This document shows, piece by piece, positions 1 through 12,728 of a stretch of DNA of 64,000 nucleotides (position 1 is the stretch's first letter; each line of letters opens with the position of its first letter). The position numbers and the translations under genes were made by a program. Origin of the DNA: Isoetes taiwanensis (taxonomy: Eukaryota; Streptophyta; Lycopodiopsida; Isoetales; Isoetaceae); contig JAJEKV010000081.1 of the NCBI GenBank assembly GCA_021234155.1, positions 3,936,606 to 4,000,605 of the forward strand, written 5' to 3'. The notes beneath the pieces were generated by a model. It was not told the DNA's origin. It ran no database searches and saw nothing but the letters and a program-made list of their open reading frames with translations.

Positions 1-3000
1 ATAATTTGTACTTCGTTTCAGTTACGTATTGCTCCTTTAAAACAAAGCGTGTGACGGAAGAGAAGCGAGTTAACGCAGCAAATGTGGCATTAGTGTCTCC
101 AGATAAAGCCGCAAGCGTCTGGAATACGAGGCTACGGGCGCAACACAGGTGTCTTCTCGACACTGCGCGTGAAAAAGTAGACCACAACAAGCGCCTTGGT
201 CTACTTTGAGACAGATTTTATAGGCCCCGGTTGTGTGTCCCGGTGACAATGCCTCGGCTCAAGATTTGGAATTGATTACTAGCAGCCCGAGGGAAGGATG
301 GCTGTAGACTACCATGGGGCTGGTAAAAGATGCGAGAGGGCTTTAAGCTTGAATGATGGAGCTAGAGCACGCAAAGTGAGCAAGGAGGTATACATGGATA
401 GTGGGTAATGCTCGGCCTCTAGGCAATATGATCATGAAGTTGCAATTTGAGTAGTCATCGCTTGAGGCTAGGCTGAAAGAAAAAGCCAGCACATGGAATG
501 CGGCATGGACCAACAGAAATTGAAGAAAAGGCACATCAACCCCCATCTTGTTAAGAAAGTGTTGGCACAAATACATAAAGCCAAACGTCACGGTGAGGCG
601 GATAGGGAGTGGGAAGCTCGTGAAAAGCGGATGCTAAGACTACTTGGTTTGCCATGGTAGACTCATCACAAATAATAAGCAGAATGAGACAATTGGTTAC
701 GGTTCATATGGCCTTGATGTACAAGTGCAATATTTTAGGGTCTAGTTTTTATTAAGGATGAACCTTATTGTGTAAACTTCAACATAATAATTTTCAGTCT
801 AGTCTGGGGGAACCAATAAGTTGAAATTAAGCTATGCTGAAAAGGGGAACATGAGAGTCGGGGAATGCAAGTTAGGCATGGGTGTATCATCACCTGTGCA
901 TTGGTAGCACAAACTGCCCTAGAGACAAGGCTTAATTTTCCCATTTGGAATGGAGGTTCGTTGGCAACCTTCTTCACAAGTCATGGGTCCAATGCCTTTG
1001 CGAGCTTGCATTTAAGAAGTTGGGAGCTGTCCCCGGGTTGGGGCGAGGACTTGAGGCTGCTTGAGGAGGCGCAAAAGAAAAGAATTATTTATTGCATCTA
1101 GGGTTGGGGACTTGCCAATGTCATTACATGGCAGACTCTGAGCTCCATCAAGAAAGATATTTGCATATGGACTTGCATCCCAGGGCAATATATTGTCCAT
1201 TTTGATTATATGGAAGGAGAAGGGATGTATTAATCCTCGAACATATACATTGGCATTTTGTGATTGGGGTTGAATCCAGGTTGATCCACAGCGAGGCAGT
1301 GGAGGTAACTGATGGCATTACAAGGGTATAGATGGCGGTAAGAAAAATTGAGATGGAAGGGCAGGGCATCCATGATATGCACTTTTTTTTTTTGATTGGC
1401 TCGGCGATTACGCAGGGTTGACTTTGATTTACGCGGGGCAGCGTACATTGTCTACTACTTGGTGACTTTACTAGTAAAGCACTCCTACATGGGTCAATAG
1501 GAAAGGCTTAGACAGCGACAAAGGCAAGCATCGGAGAATGTCGCTACCTGGAAACATTCGCGTTGATGCATGATGAGGGACAAAACACGAAATTTGATAT
1601 AGCCCGGCTACTTGACACAATGCGGGCAGTTTTCATTGCTCTCCAATTCCGTGCGAGGCCACAATTGGAATCAGATTGGGTTGCAACTTGGCGGTGGCGG
1701 CGATGCGTTAGACCAAGCTGGTCCTAGTGCGCGCCTAGTGTGCATATTCACTTACATTCAAACATCCTTGTATTACATAATATTCCAACTAAATTCATTA
1801 AACACTTATCTGATGCTATTTGAAAGAAAAATTATTGTCTACATGTGTGTTGTGTGAAAGTTTTCCTTTTAAATTGTGTTTTTGTGTTATTTATTCTATG
1901 CTTTTTATATGTAGCACTAACGAACATTATAAAAGACAAAGTCAAAACACACCTATATACAAGTCGGTCGGTGCACCTATAGAAGTCGACAGTCCAAATT
2001 ATGTCCCACGAGCAGGACGAAGAATTGAATCGACACCGCAGCGGAATGTGGTCGCGTCGGGCGGCGGGATCAGCATGTGGATTTTCGGTTCCCTCTAATT
2101 TGGGACCCCTCTACTCGATCTCCTTGGCATGAAGGGTTGGAGAAGCGAGCTTGAGATGTCAGCTGCTCGGCAAATGGAAGGCAGCCGAGCACGCTGAGGC
2201 GAATGAGTTTACATGCAGCAGAGTTAAGAAGGTTCCGTCGCGATGGATGAAGTTTCAAAGAGGATAATTGCACCATCCGGAGGGTGCATAAATACAGCCT
2301 GGCTGGCGGGGGGCCTGGCTATTGTCAAGTGGAGGCGGAGACTACGTGATGTAATCACAAATTTGGACAAAGATAGGTTTGAAAGTGTGGCCTAGTAGGC
2401 GGGGGTAAGTAAGGCTCACGAGTGAAAGAATCTTGTGGTTAGGGGGCAAAAAAGCGTTTCGGCGTCATGTCAAGTGAAGGGACATTTACCTAGCAGTGAG
2501 TTTAGTAGAGTTTTCTGCGGCAAGTATACTCTGAGCTTGTGAAGGAAGTGCCCCGTAAATTATGGGAGTAGGAAATGGAGGCAAGGAGGCGGTGGTGGCG
2601 TACGAAGAGGTCAAACTATCGGAAGATAGCGAGAGTGGAACCACATGGTGAGCCCATCACCATTACATACCTTATTCTTTGGCCTTTCCAACTTTTGGAG
2701 GTATTGAGGGGTAGCCTTGGCTGGGCGTGAATGACCTTTAATGGATATTGGGCCCAACTAGAAATGAAAGTGAGACCTAACACTTTGAAGAATATTAAAC
2801 TTGAAGGTAAAGTCTTGTGGGTATGACAAAGATGGCCATTGAATTAGGGGCGGCTAAGCGGCAACTAAGCGGCGTTAAGCAGAGCGGTCCTTAGAAACAG
2901 CGAGCACTTGCGCGAATTTGACCCGTCGTTAGACTCACGACCCTTTTAGGGTGATGACGGAGCAATCGATATCCTATCTCCCTCGCGAGTATTTGTATGA

Positions 3001-3720
3001 GAGTCCATGGGAAGAGCTAAAGGTTGTTGATTCTGAGACATTGCCAATTTTGTGGTGACAACGCGACCGCGGGTGAAATTTGTTACACTCTAGGGTGTGG
3101 GCATCATTATGCACATGCGATGTGTTCTTGATTGGATATTTACCGGCCCGCTACGTCCAACCTTGCAAGGCGGATGGATTTTTCTGAGTTACAATATGCC
3201 ATGGCCCCAATATGCAAGGTATGCCAAGCGTTGCCACATTTGACCGCTCGCGCGGGGAGGGATGGGCAGATGCACACTTTTTCAAACCTTTGCCGAGATG
3301 GAATTGTGGAGGGTGGAGGAGCCCGCGTGAAGGAGAGCGATTACCCGGACATTAGCGATTCTTACCACCACCTCCGAGTAGCGGGGTGATTATATTGATC
3401 AAAATGACCAATGAAAATGAGATATTATAGACATGCCAAATTTTGACTGTATCATTTTTGTGAATGCGTGAGGTATAATGGCGTTATTTCAAACAAGGTG
3501 TAATGATGTTATCAAAGGATCGAGTAGTGCTCATAGTAAAAGCATCGAGACTTCCAAATCGCTCTTTAGTTTTTTACGTTTGGCGAGTAAAGGCATTGGG
3601 ACTTCCCAATCTCTTTTATCGGCTTAGTCTCTTTTGTTTGTCCTAGTGGTCACCTTACAGCTCACCTGGCTCACCACGGCTGGTTGGATGGTGGAGTGAG
3701 TCAAAACATCACGCACCATA
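1..3720. other. Unassigned degenerate intergenic DNA
   Basis: No gene recognised. Short open frames occur on both strands, the best being 3132-3389 on the plus strand (85 codons), but none shows a known domain, a splice pattern or a start context. Sequence character varies along the stretch, as expected for several old, fragmented insertions. I see no tRNA, rRNA or clear transposon terminus. Confidence 0.5.
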
Positions 3721-5035
3721 GCCCTCTTGAATGGTTGTGTGTCGGTCACGGTGCCTTATATTCTCGATGGCAAACAATATAGACTTCTCGAAATTCTTAT
3801 TTACCTCCTTTAGAAGGGCGAGCTTTGCTCTCACTCTCTTTAGCGTGTCACATTGTCAATGTATCTTAGATGCTTTGCTGAGTTATATTACACAAAGGCA
3901 GCGCCAAAATGGGGGAATTCGGAGGCGAAATCGTTCGTTCTAGAGGAGGTTACAGTTTACGAGTACTCTATTTTTTATTGTGGCCCCGCGGAGGGATATA
4001 AGGCCTAGTGGTTGCTACAGATTACGTGGGTTCATTAGATGGTAGTGATTGAAGCAAGCTTTGACTCCTGAATTCAAGCATGAGACTTCCCGTTTTTCTT
4101 TCCCAGAAACTTTGGGCAATGTAGCTTAGTTTACATGCTAAGTTCCATTGTCCAAAGACCGAGAAACAGGTGGGGCGTCTCGATGCACAGACGAACCAGG
4201 GGCAGCGTCAAGTTAACTTTAGTACGTAAATCGCCATTTGGATGCCATCACGGACCTATAATTTGTACCTCCATTCCTTTGGGTGGCACATGCCATGCAA
4301 ACCCATTTGGGTATTCGGCGCATGTGCCGCCCGAGGAAAAACAAATCACAATTATAGATCGGGAATAATCAAAAAAGCAATTTAGCATATGAGTGTCTTC
4401 CAACTTCGCTCACCACGGCTTGGTCTCTTTTTAGTTTCTGTTTTTGTGTATCTAATTTGCCCCTAGGATGACATGGCTCACTCCAGGTGGCCGAATTAGA
4501 TCATAGCGAGAAAACTTCGAAAGGGAGTAAGCCAAGAGGCAAACCCTCTTGAATGGTTGTCGGTCACCGGGCTTTATTTCTCCATGGCAAACAATATAGA
4601 CTTCTCGAAATTCTTGTTACCTCCTTTAGAAGGGCTTGCGAGGGGTTGGGAAGTCTCGATGCTTGTCTTTCGAGTCTCTTTCATCACGGCACGGGCGTGA
4701 TCATGGGTTAATTGGATGTTAGTGATTGATGAGTTCAAGCATGTCGAGACTTCCCAATCTTTCTTTCCCTCCTCTTTGGGCAATGTAGCTTAGTTTACAT
4801 GCTAAGTTCCATTGTTCAAGAGGGGAATAACTAAAGAGTTGGGAAGTCTAGATGCTTGTACTTTCGGTCTCTTTCATCACGGCACGGGCGTGATCCTCTT
4901 GAATGGTTGCCAAATCGCCATTTGGATGCCGCCGGGACCTATAATTTGTACCTCCATTCCTTTGGGTGGCACATGCCATACAAACCCATTTGGGTATTGA
5001 GCATGTGCCGCGAAGAATAAATCCAATTATAGGTC
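3721..5035. repeat. Two shuffled, diverged copies of a ~0.7-0.8 kb repeat unit
   Basis: Blocks recur in the same orientation: 3721-3822 with 4546-4638 (contains ggcaaacaatatagacttct), 4081-4156 with 4747-4820 (contains gggcaatgtagcttagttta), and 4227-4330 with 4911-5013 (contains acctataatttgtacctcca). A further block, 4645-4704, recurs at 4839-4893 inside the second copy (contains tcatcacggcacgggcgtga). The copies differ by many small indels. No protein is recognisable, so this looks like a decayed transposon terminus or tandem unit. Confidence 0.7.
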
Positions 5036-5539
5036 GAATAGCATTCAAAGCCCAATTTATCATGAAGTTATTCCCGACTTGGGTGCGAAATACCTTGTGA
5101 ACCGATGGATCCGGTTAAATTAGGGCTGGTCCGAGGGCTGTTTGGCCTTCGCGTGCGTGGGTGCTTCTCATCGGCAAGATTACAGCGCATGCGAAGCAAG
5201 CAACAGCGGAGGTGAGGCGGGTCTGATCAACGAGAAAATTTTCGAGGCTGCTAACGGTTACACATGAAAAAACATAGAAAAGAAACATAGAAAGAACTAT
5301 CATACATACATTGAAGCATTTGTGACAAAATTATAACCAAAACTTCTTTTTTATTAATAGTGCCGGGGGCCGGTTACAATAGTATGAAAATCCTCCAAGA
5401 CCAATTACAGCGGTGAAGATACTCATCACATCATTTTCTTTTTTTCGGCGCCCTTCTTCATCAGTTTCATCATTTGCGGTTCCATCCTCTTCTTGCTGGG
5501 GACCTAGGTTCAACCTCCGATGACCCTTTCCTTTAGTGA
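5036..5539. other. Unassigned spacer
   Basis: AT-rich stretch with an interrupted T-run near 5346-5352 and a CT-rich block near 5440-5500. No supported gene or RNA. Confidence 0.4.
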
Positions 5540-7801
5540 AACGTCCTCGAGGCGTGTTTTTTCCCTTTGGATCTCTCGTTTGTCAAGGTAAAGCGCCAAG
5601 GTGAGTGGTTGGATCCGCGTAAGCCCGTCCGCGTCATCAAGCGCATTGCTTTCGAACACGGCGCTGCATATCGGACTCCTCGGTATCCCGTGTCGGCTGA
5701 TCCGTGCGAGAATATGGCTTGGTCTATATCATCGCCGTCATCAGCGAAGTGGAGTGCGTTGAATGTCTTCATCAACATGGCTTGCGGCATTTATTGCAAG
5801 CATCTGCGTCCTCAACGTCTTGAAGGCTGTCCTCTTCCGCCGAATCTGCATCCATGAAGGAGCTGTAGCTTATCGATTGCGGATGTACCAGCATTACGAT
5901 TCAATAGCGCCCCGGTTTGAGAAGTTGTATACAAGTTTATGCGCCTTCTTATGTATGGCGATTGGGTGACCTTTGTGTATGTGTACTTATAGGCACTCCA
6001 ATTCCTCTCACTTGCACTATTGGAAGATACCAAAAGAGAGGATAGTCATTGCAATTGCCTGCAAGGTATCGATAACTTGCCCATGGGCTTGCCACCATGC
6101 ATATGATTCCATATTTGGTTCCTTCTTATGACTCTCGGTCGTCATCGTGAAGCTCTTCATCGCCCACCTTCCACTCGAGGTTAAAATTATTGATTAACGG
6201 GCAATGAAAAGCTTGTAGTCCGGTGGGGATAGAACATTTTGCAACCTTCTTCAACGAGCCCATCACTTCTTTATCGTATCTTGGTCCATATCGTTGGTTG
6301 TGTGGGTCTAAGGCATCTTGGCGCCATGAAGATCATTGTATGACTTCTTCCATCGTTCATTGAAGTCTACGGTAGTCTTTGCAGCTTAGCATTGTCAAAT
6401 GGGCGCGTGGGACCATCGCGTTCTAGGAAGGATTGAATGGAGTGCCAACACCTCAGACCTTTCGGTTTGCCTTGAAGAATCAAGGGTTTTGATGGCATGA
6501 CAAACGGGTTGCATGCACCTCACAACATTTTTACACCTTTCCAAAATGTCTCCGCCCAAGCATTTCTCGAAGGCAGCGGCTTCTTGTCGGTGTTTGGCGG
6601 CATTTTCCCCTTTACGCCTTCTTTCCCAATCAAAAACTACGTATGATTAAAGGTTGAGATAATCCAATCCGCGACACTTCAGCACTCTTTCAAGGCGGAT
6701 ATAATTGGAACCAAACCGGGTTTGCCGAGTTCATGAGTGCTAGGCTCTTCTGACGGCAATGACTTGTAAATGGCATAAATTGCCGGCTTCTTTGTGATGA
6801 ATTTTACAAACCAGGCGGCTTTGAATGGGATCTTTGAACCCACGTGTCTTTGTGAGAACCGGTCCTTCAATAGGTTCGGGCAATGGCATTGGCAACTAGT
6901 AGCATGCAACCACGGAAATTAGGCCTCCGGTAATTCACCCGCTAGCTTGCAATTAGGCCGCGTTATCCATTACAACTTGAAATATTCTCTTAGGTCCAAA
7001 ACTCTCTATCCACGGCCTTTGTTTTTTCGAAAAATCAATCTCGGTCCACTTGGTGGGTTTGGTTTCTCCCGTTTTCAAAAAATACTTCACCCCACGGATA
7101 CGATCATGAAATTAATAAGATGGTCCTTGTTTACATTGCTCCAACCATCGATCACTAATGAAGGCGGCGGCGCTTGGTCCCGCGACACAACTTCATCTCC
7201 ACCCTCTCAACCATTTTTCCATGTATTTCATCAACCATTTTATTATTGGCATGCTTGTATGAAGGCAATCTAAAAGCGGTCTGCTTTGGCAACTTCTTGG
7301 AAGGCTTCTTTCATTGCTTTATGCTCCAAAATATGTGGAGACAACCCGGCATATAAAAATGCCTCTACAACCTTCAATTGTGTCTTCTTCAATTTCGATG
7401 TTAAGCAATGATCAACCCTCTGTTGCCGATACGTCTTTCCACTATTTCAATTGTCTCTATCATTCTCTGTTCTCCGTGCTTATACCTACTATTGACCCTA
7501 GTCCACCCCTCACATTGGTATCTTTGTCCCAGCAGGTGGTATAGTTATCTTAAATGCACTTCTGCGCCCTGCTCTTGGTATTAAGTAGCTTCGTCTTTTC
7601 TCATATTATTCTTAGTTTTTTGCGTATCCCATCCGGTCGAGACAATCTCACCGATGGCATCCTTTCGCCAAGTCGGCGGATCGGTACAAGTTCGCGACAC
7701 CGGCGTCTGGATTCACGTAAGATGTGAGCTCGAATTCTTGTTGCGAGACCATTTACCGATGTGTATCCACAAAACACACATTCCCACTCATTTTTCGCCA
7801 A
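5540..7801 (-). pseudogene. hAT-family transposase relic (BED finger to hAT dimerisation domain)
   Basis: Read on the minus strand, the order of remnants fits a hAT transposase. A BED-like zinc finger lies at 7801-7650 (WECVFCGY, then ATRIRAH). A stretch near 6990-6940 reads QVVMDNAA, like the VTDNA motif of hAT proteins. The following segment contains LHATSCQCHCPNLL, like the FPW..C..HCLDLL block. The C-terminal dimerisation region near 6100-5880 reads WWQAHGQ and then SNSASERNWSAY. These pieces are in different frames and separated by stops, so the gene is dead. hAT transposases catalyse cut-and-paste transposition in the nucleus and normally run 600-800 residues, about the span seen here. 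I did not identify TIRs or an 8-bp target duplication. Confidence 0.75.
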
Positions 7802-8791
7802 ACTCTTTCACAAACTCCCATTACGGGCCTCTTTTCGACCACTCGATCTGCCGCGACCATGTGCCGCGAGTTGCGGTCCAAATAACCACGCCCGCGAACT
7901 GCACCGATCCTCGCACCTCTAGAGGTAGATGCATGACCCATTTACTTTGGCACCTCGGTAGATGCATGACCGGTAGCCACCATTGCTTTCGGACCCGGTG
8001 ACAATGTCTCTTAATCGACTCCTTGATTACGAACTAAAGGAAGGCGTATATATGCAAAGGGAGCAAGCTCACAATGCATATGTTACGTCGGCGTTAAATC
8101 AGAATCAAAGGGGTTGGACGAGGACCCTATAGGATATTCTATGGGCGGATGCCAACCCAAGGCTGAAAACCAGGGGCCGGAGTAAACTCCGTTCGATTAT
8201 CAACGTCGGGCTTCGTGACTTCGAAAAGCGACACCTCAAAAGGCAAACCGTTTCCCAAGGGGTATTTTGACTCAACTTTGGCGGTCCAGCGTTAGAGGGT
8301 GAATTCTAGGGCTAATCACGTTTTTCTTATATATACTATTAGCGATGCCACAAAACGGGCCAAGCGATTAGGCCAAATATTTTTTTTGCTTAGTAAATCG
8401 GGCAAAAACGGCTAGAAAATTTTTAAGTCTGCGAAAACAACAAAACAGCGTGCAGCGAAAATTTTTTAATACGGCGAAAGTTATGTTTGTCTTGGCGAAG
8501 TTCAAATTATTTAAGCGTGCGAAAACTCTTAACAGCGTGCAGCGAAAAATTCGGCGTCTGGCGGTGAAAAAGGGTTTTCGTCTGTGAAAAAATTGGTTTT
8601 GGCGTGCGGCTGGCGCGTCTGTATTTTTTGCGTCTGCCGGTTTGTTTACTTTAGGTGCGGAAATTTTACGGCCGGATTTTTTTTCCCCGTATTTTTCGCG
8701 TTTTTATCGGCAAATTTGTCCGTATCATTCAATTCATCATTATTAAGGTATAAAGCGTCATTATTGAACCTATCCACGCACGGGGCTGAAT
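7802..8791. other. Unassigned DNA with a short direct repeat
   Basis: No gene seen. The 18-mer aacagcgtgcagcgaaaa occurs at 8444-8461 and 8531-8548 inside a GCGAAA-rich stretch. The segment atgcatgacc is also repeated at 7929-7938 and 7963-7972. Nothing here supports an RNA gene. Confidence 0.4.
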
Positions 8792-9600
8792 TTGCGCGAT
8801 TGTACTACCACTATTCTCCCATCTAGCGGCGATGGCGCGGTAGTACTGGCGACCTTTGTCATTGTCGTCGCGGATGATTCCCCACTTGATTGGCCTCCGG
8901 CTCTGTCCGTCTGTCCGTCGGCTCCGGTAATCTTCAATTGTGGAGTCGACTCTCCTGAGGTCAATTCCGCTCCTCTTGTTGGAGGTGGTGTTGAAGGACT
9001 TCGGCATCGGGATGCTAGTGGTCTTGCCTCGATCCCCAACCGTTCTGAATGGCGAGGAACTCTTCTTGATGTGAGGTCCGGTCTCCATGACACCTTATCT
9101 TTGCTTGTATGCTTGGATGTCGGAAGTCGCTTCCCTGTGCAGGTGTCGGCTTCTCGAGCTTGGAAAGAAGTCACGAGACTCCCAGGCGATGAAATAAGTC
9201 CGTAGCCGGTCTACCGGCGGTTGGTGGAGCGGTTAGTCCAATCGAGCTCCCTCTCCACGCATTGGGGAGGTTACGGATGTCGGCCCGGGGTAGATACTCC
9301 TCTCCGGTGATGATGATGGGGGCTAGGCTTGTGATGCCTGGCCAGTGGGGACAACTCCTGATGTTACGCGGCTCTGCTTTCGAAGTTGATCAGCTCACCT
9401 CCGCTTGGCGCGTTCTTAGATGCGAATTCGAGCTCAGTGTACTCCTGGTCGATCGACTCCTCTTCTTCTTCTCTTGCTTCTTGTTCCTGGCGATGCGCAA
9501 AGCATCACGCTCTTACGGCTGCTATGGGGTCCACCTCCATGGAGGGATAGAGGTTGCCCCAATGGGTTTTATTAGCGATGGGTTAAGAACATAGCTAGAA
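8792..9600. other. GC-rich block with open frames on both strands, function unknown
   Basis: Open frames overlap on both strands (137 codons plus strand at 8792-9205; 134 codons minus strand at 9174-8770; 110 codons plus strand at 9262-9594). None carries a domain I recognise. Overlap in several frames argues that GC content, not selection, keeps them open. It may belong to the same minus-strand repeat family as 10.3-12.6 kb, but I cannot show that. Confidence 0.35.
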
Positions 9601-10314
9601 TGGCGATGTAAGAGAAATACTTTTACGTTGTTTTGGTCCGGGGACCATGTAGTCAGCAGCCTTTCATGGAATAAATTACTACTCCTATATTTTTAGTGTA
9701 GCCAAAATAGGTTAAGCTAAACTACCTTTAAATTGGGGCTAGAAGTTTCTAACACTTGGCTAAATTAAATGGTTTTCTCCATCATAGTTTCTTGCTTTTG
9801 GCTAAACTTTCACAAAGAAAAGGCAAATATTAGCCATCACTTATTTGTAATGACTTAAAAAATCCAAGCATTCCGGCAAAAGGCGTTGAATTTATTGTAA
9901 ATACATAAATCAAGACATGAACATATATGAACATGTTCAAAAACCTAAAAAAAAAGGGACGACATTGTTCCTTTTCCTCTCTAATGCTTTAACTTTGTAC
10001 TTGCAACCGAGGAAAGAAAGTGGAAAAAAAAACATAAACCCTATTTGAAATTTCTTAAAGTTAGTACATAAATTGGTGTTGAATTTCGGGCTAATCTATC
10101 CATTTTTCCAAGCCCACTCTATCTTAGGTTTAGCTAATCGATGTCCCGATGGATATGTCTGGAGGTAAAGGTTTGGCTATTCAACCTAAAAACTCACTTG
10201 GGCGGCAAAAAAATTGGGCTAAAATTTTCTTTTTTTTGGGCATTTTTTCCATTTACTTTAGCCGTTTTTCTTGGCAAAACTGCTACAAAATAGCCATTTG
10301 GCTAATCTTAGCTG
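9601..10314. other. AT-rich spacer, nothing recognised
   Basis: AT-rich, with many short homopolymers and GGCTAA/TTAGCC-like words. No coding, RNA or terminus signal found. Confidence 0.4.
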
Positions 10315-10622
10315 TTATTTTATTCCATGCAGCCTTTGTGCCTTGTTAGTTAGGTACTTGGCGATGTTGGGGACATCGCCCAAGGCTGCTTGAAGGGATG
10401 GCCGGGGAACGAAATATCCTATGGAAGGGGGAACTTGAACAAGGGAGGGTCCTACCCTAGCTTGAAACTCTGCTAGCACTTGCCTATATGCTGGGGTTGC
10501 ATTTAGCGTGACTTGGATATCAATTTCTTTCCCAAAGACTTGGAAGATGTCGTCGACATCCGCCTCGGCGGCGACATGGGCACCGGGCCGTACCATCGCC
10601 TTGAAGTCGGCTGATGGGCCAT
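10315..10622 (-). pseudogene. Unknown protein fragment downstream of promoter-like module A
   Basis: A minus-strand frame of 93 codons (10596-10315) starts MVRPGAHVAAEADVDD and contains FGKEIDIQVTLNATP. An upstream ATG at 10622-10620 lies in another frame, so the start is uncertain and probably broken by a small indel. It lies about 110 bp downstream of a TATA-like site (10741-10730). The arrangement matches the minus-strand ORF at 12548 behind the second copy of the module. The product is not recognised. Confidence 0.4.
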
Positions 10623-10729
10623 TGATCTAGCGAAGAAGGGAGTACCGGGACGGATGCGGCGCCTCGAGCCTGGAAGATCGCCTAAGCGGAGAGAGCAGAC
10701 TTGCGGGGTGCTAAATGAGAAATGGGGAC

Positions 10730-10741
10730 TTATTTATAGAA
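10730..10741 (-). promoter_or_regulatory. TATA-box candidate, module A
   Basis: Minus-strand TTCTATAAATAAG followed by a ~110 nt leader containing GGCGATCTTCC. The same order (TATA, leader with GGCGATCTTCC, ATG) occurs in module B near 12650-12545. Confidence 0.5.
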
Positions 10742-10918
10742 AAGGGAAAACCCTAATTTTTGGATGACCTAGAATTTCTTGAGATTAGGTGATTACGATC
10801 TGTTAAAGGGTGCAATTCTGCAGTTTGAAGACTACTTCTAGGGTTTGAGCATGCTAAGAACAACTAATGAACCTATTGTAACAACTTGGAGATCATTTGG
10901 TGAAGAAAATGGTGCGAG

Positions 10919-11180
10919 GTCTCACACGTTGTGCCCAGACCCATTTTGAGAATCTCATTTTCTCGTCTGGCGCGGCGTGTGAGACATGGGTCCCTAATTG
11001 GGCTAGACTTACTCAATTTGGGTGATCTAAGTTTGTAATCCCCTAAACTCGTCGAGTGGCCAGAATTGACCCCTTATTTGGTCGATTTGGGGCTGTTTTT
11101 GGGCACTTTTGGGCATGGTCTCACCGTTCGCCCGGCCCAAAAATGAGAATCTCATTATCCGTCTGGGTGGCTGACGTGTG
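10919..11180. repeat. Paired palindromic repeats, module A (10919-10984 and 11119-11178)
   Basis: Each unit of about 60-65 bp begins GTCTCAC and ends GTGTGAGAC, with an inner palindrome ATGAGAATCTCAT or a close variant, so it can fold into a long cruciform. The two units start 200 bp apart. An equivalent pair with the same spacing sits at 12729 and 12929. Confidence 0.75.
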
Positions 11181-11330
11181 AGACATCGTCTCAATTTGCT
11201 CAAAAAGCTTCCAATTTAACCAAAATAAAGACTAGAATTCTCTAACTTAAATTTAATTAAGCTAGATCGGACACATTAATTACACAAAATTCTTTATATT
11301 AACAAAATGTTCCTTATTTACAAAAAGGTT

Positions 11331-11900
11331 TCAAAGGCGTTCTCCCTTGATGTGCACCGGCAAGATACATATCTGCCTCATGAGGGTAACCCTCTTAATG
11401 TCGCGGGCCGTTGAATCTTCAAAGTGCTGCACTATCTTTGCCTCTGCCTCCTCAGCCTCAGGCACACAACATTTCATCTGCCACAGCGCGTAATACGTGT
11501 TGTACTCCTGCATGACTTCGCTGAACCAATCGTTGGAATGGTGCGGGGGATCAAGAGTCCGTAACTCTTCGAAATGCGGGATCTCCTTGAGGGCTCTGTC
11601 CTCCAACTTTTTCTGTTGGTCCGCTTTCCACGGTGCTCTTGGAGGCTTGGGCACGGGTGGCGGCGGCTTCAAGGTCGGCTTCTTGTGAGGTGTCGCCCTT
11701 GATGCGGCTCTAACCACATTGCTCGATAATGGCGTTATCGCCTCCATTTCTCCATGTAAAAGCGTTGTGCTCGATCCTCTTCGATAGACCTTGATGGGGT
11801 CTATCACATACCTCCCTTTGTGGTGTGGGGCTTTAACCCTATCCACGTCGAGGAAAAGGTGGGGGCTTGGCGCTTTGCCGGTGGTCTTGTTCCTCGCCAC
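11331..11900 (-). CDS. Hypothetical 189-residue protein, proline/lysine-rich centre
   Basis: The longest uninterrupted minus-strand frame in the 8-14 kb region. It starts MARNKTTGKAPSP. The centre is KPPPPVPKPPRAPWK, and the C-terminal half looks alpha-helical with acidic stretches (EAEEAEAKIVQHFED). It lies downstream in the same orientation of the TATA-led ORF at 12548. That ORF begins MMARDKNRSQ, so the two may be parts of one disrupted reading frame or two diverged copies of one N-terminus. No family recognised. It could be a gag-like or transposon accessory protein, which is a guess from context only. Confidence 0.35.
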   Translation of the reverse strand: MARNKTTGKAPSPHLFLDVDRVKAPHHKGRYVIDPIKVYRRGSSTTLLHGEMEAITPLSSNVVRAASRATPHKKPTLKPPPPVPKPPRAPWKADQQKKLEDRALKEIPHFEELRTLDPPHHSNDWFSEVMQEYNTYYALWQMKCCVPEAEEAEAKIVQHFEDSTARDIKRVTLMRQICILPVHIKGERL

Positions 11901-12338
11901 CTTTCGGGGACTTCCTTCTCCGGGTGGGGTTTTGAGGAAACGCCCCCTACGTGTTGGGGGCGTAATCCTCGTCGAATCGTCGGTGGGGGGGGGGTCTCTT
12001 AAGCTGATGGTTCATTGATAGCGGGCCTACGGCTTCCTTCGACCTTCACAACCTTTCTCTTGCCTTTAATGGCTTTGGCCTTCCTCTTCTTTGGCTGGTT
12101 GGCGTTGGTTGAATTCGTCTTCTCCGGTTCTTAGTTCTGCTCCGCTTTGGCTCTCCGGCTTCATACTGGCGATGGAGCCAGATCTGCCTTCTTCTGCGGG
12201 GGGCTAAGAGTCGGCGATCCGCTGCTCTTCTCTCCCACATTCTTCTGTAGGGTGGGTCACCGATGCGGAGCTCTCTTCAACTATTGGCTGCCCGTCGGCT
12301 CCGTCCACACAGTCCTCTCCTCCTCCCTGCGATCTCCT

Positions 12339-12548
12339 CTAGGATTTGATGCATGATGTCTGGCGGTGGCTGTCGTTGATGATCACCGGTGTGGGTCGCT
12401 CGATCCGATCCTGCATCTTCGCTCGAAGAAGATTCGCCTTCGGAAAAGCGTTCTTGGAGGACTCTCTCGAAAGAGGCGAGGAAATTGGCGCCGGATGATT
12501 AAACCCGGCGAGGCTTCCTTGGGATCTGTTTTTGTCGCGGGCCATCAT
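12339..12548 (-). pseudogene. Unknown N-terminal protein fragment behind module B promoter
   Basis: Minus-strand frame of 69 codons starting MMARDKNRSQGS, about 90 nt downstream of a TATA-like site at 12655-12645. Downstream sequence to about 12000 continues open in changing frames with stops, consistent with a frameshifted longer protein. The product is unknown. Confidence 0.4.
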
Positions 12549-12644
12549 TTGCTGGTTCGTCGATGGGAAAAGCGCCCGGGAAGATCGCCTCGGCGAACAC
12601 GAGCAAACTTCTAAGGGAGGCCTTGAAAATGGGAGGGTCTAGGT

Positions 12645-12655
12645 CTATTTATAGG
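12645..12655 (-). promoter_or_regulatory. TATA-box candidate, module B
   Basis: Minus-strand CCTATAAATAG, followed by a leader with GGCGATCTTCCCGGG and then ATG at 12548. This parallels module A at 10730-10741. Confidence 0.5.
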
Positions 12656-12728
12656 GGTCAATTTTAGGTCACTTTTTAAACTACCTTTTTGGGGTGCTTA
12701 AAACATCTAAAACACCTAATTAAGCAAG

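Noticed and set aside
8770-9205. Overlapping 137- and 134-codon ORFs as real genes
   Set aside because: They open on both strands of the same GC-rich DNA with no domain, start context or splice support.
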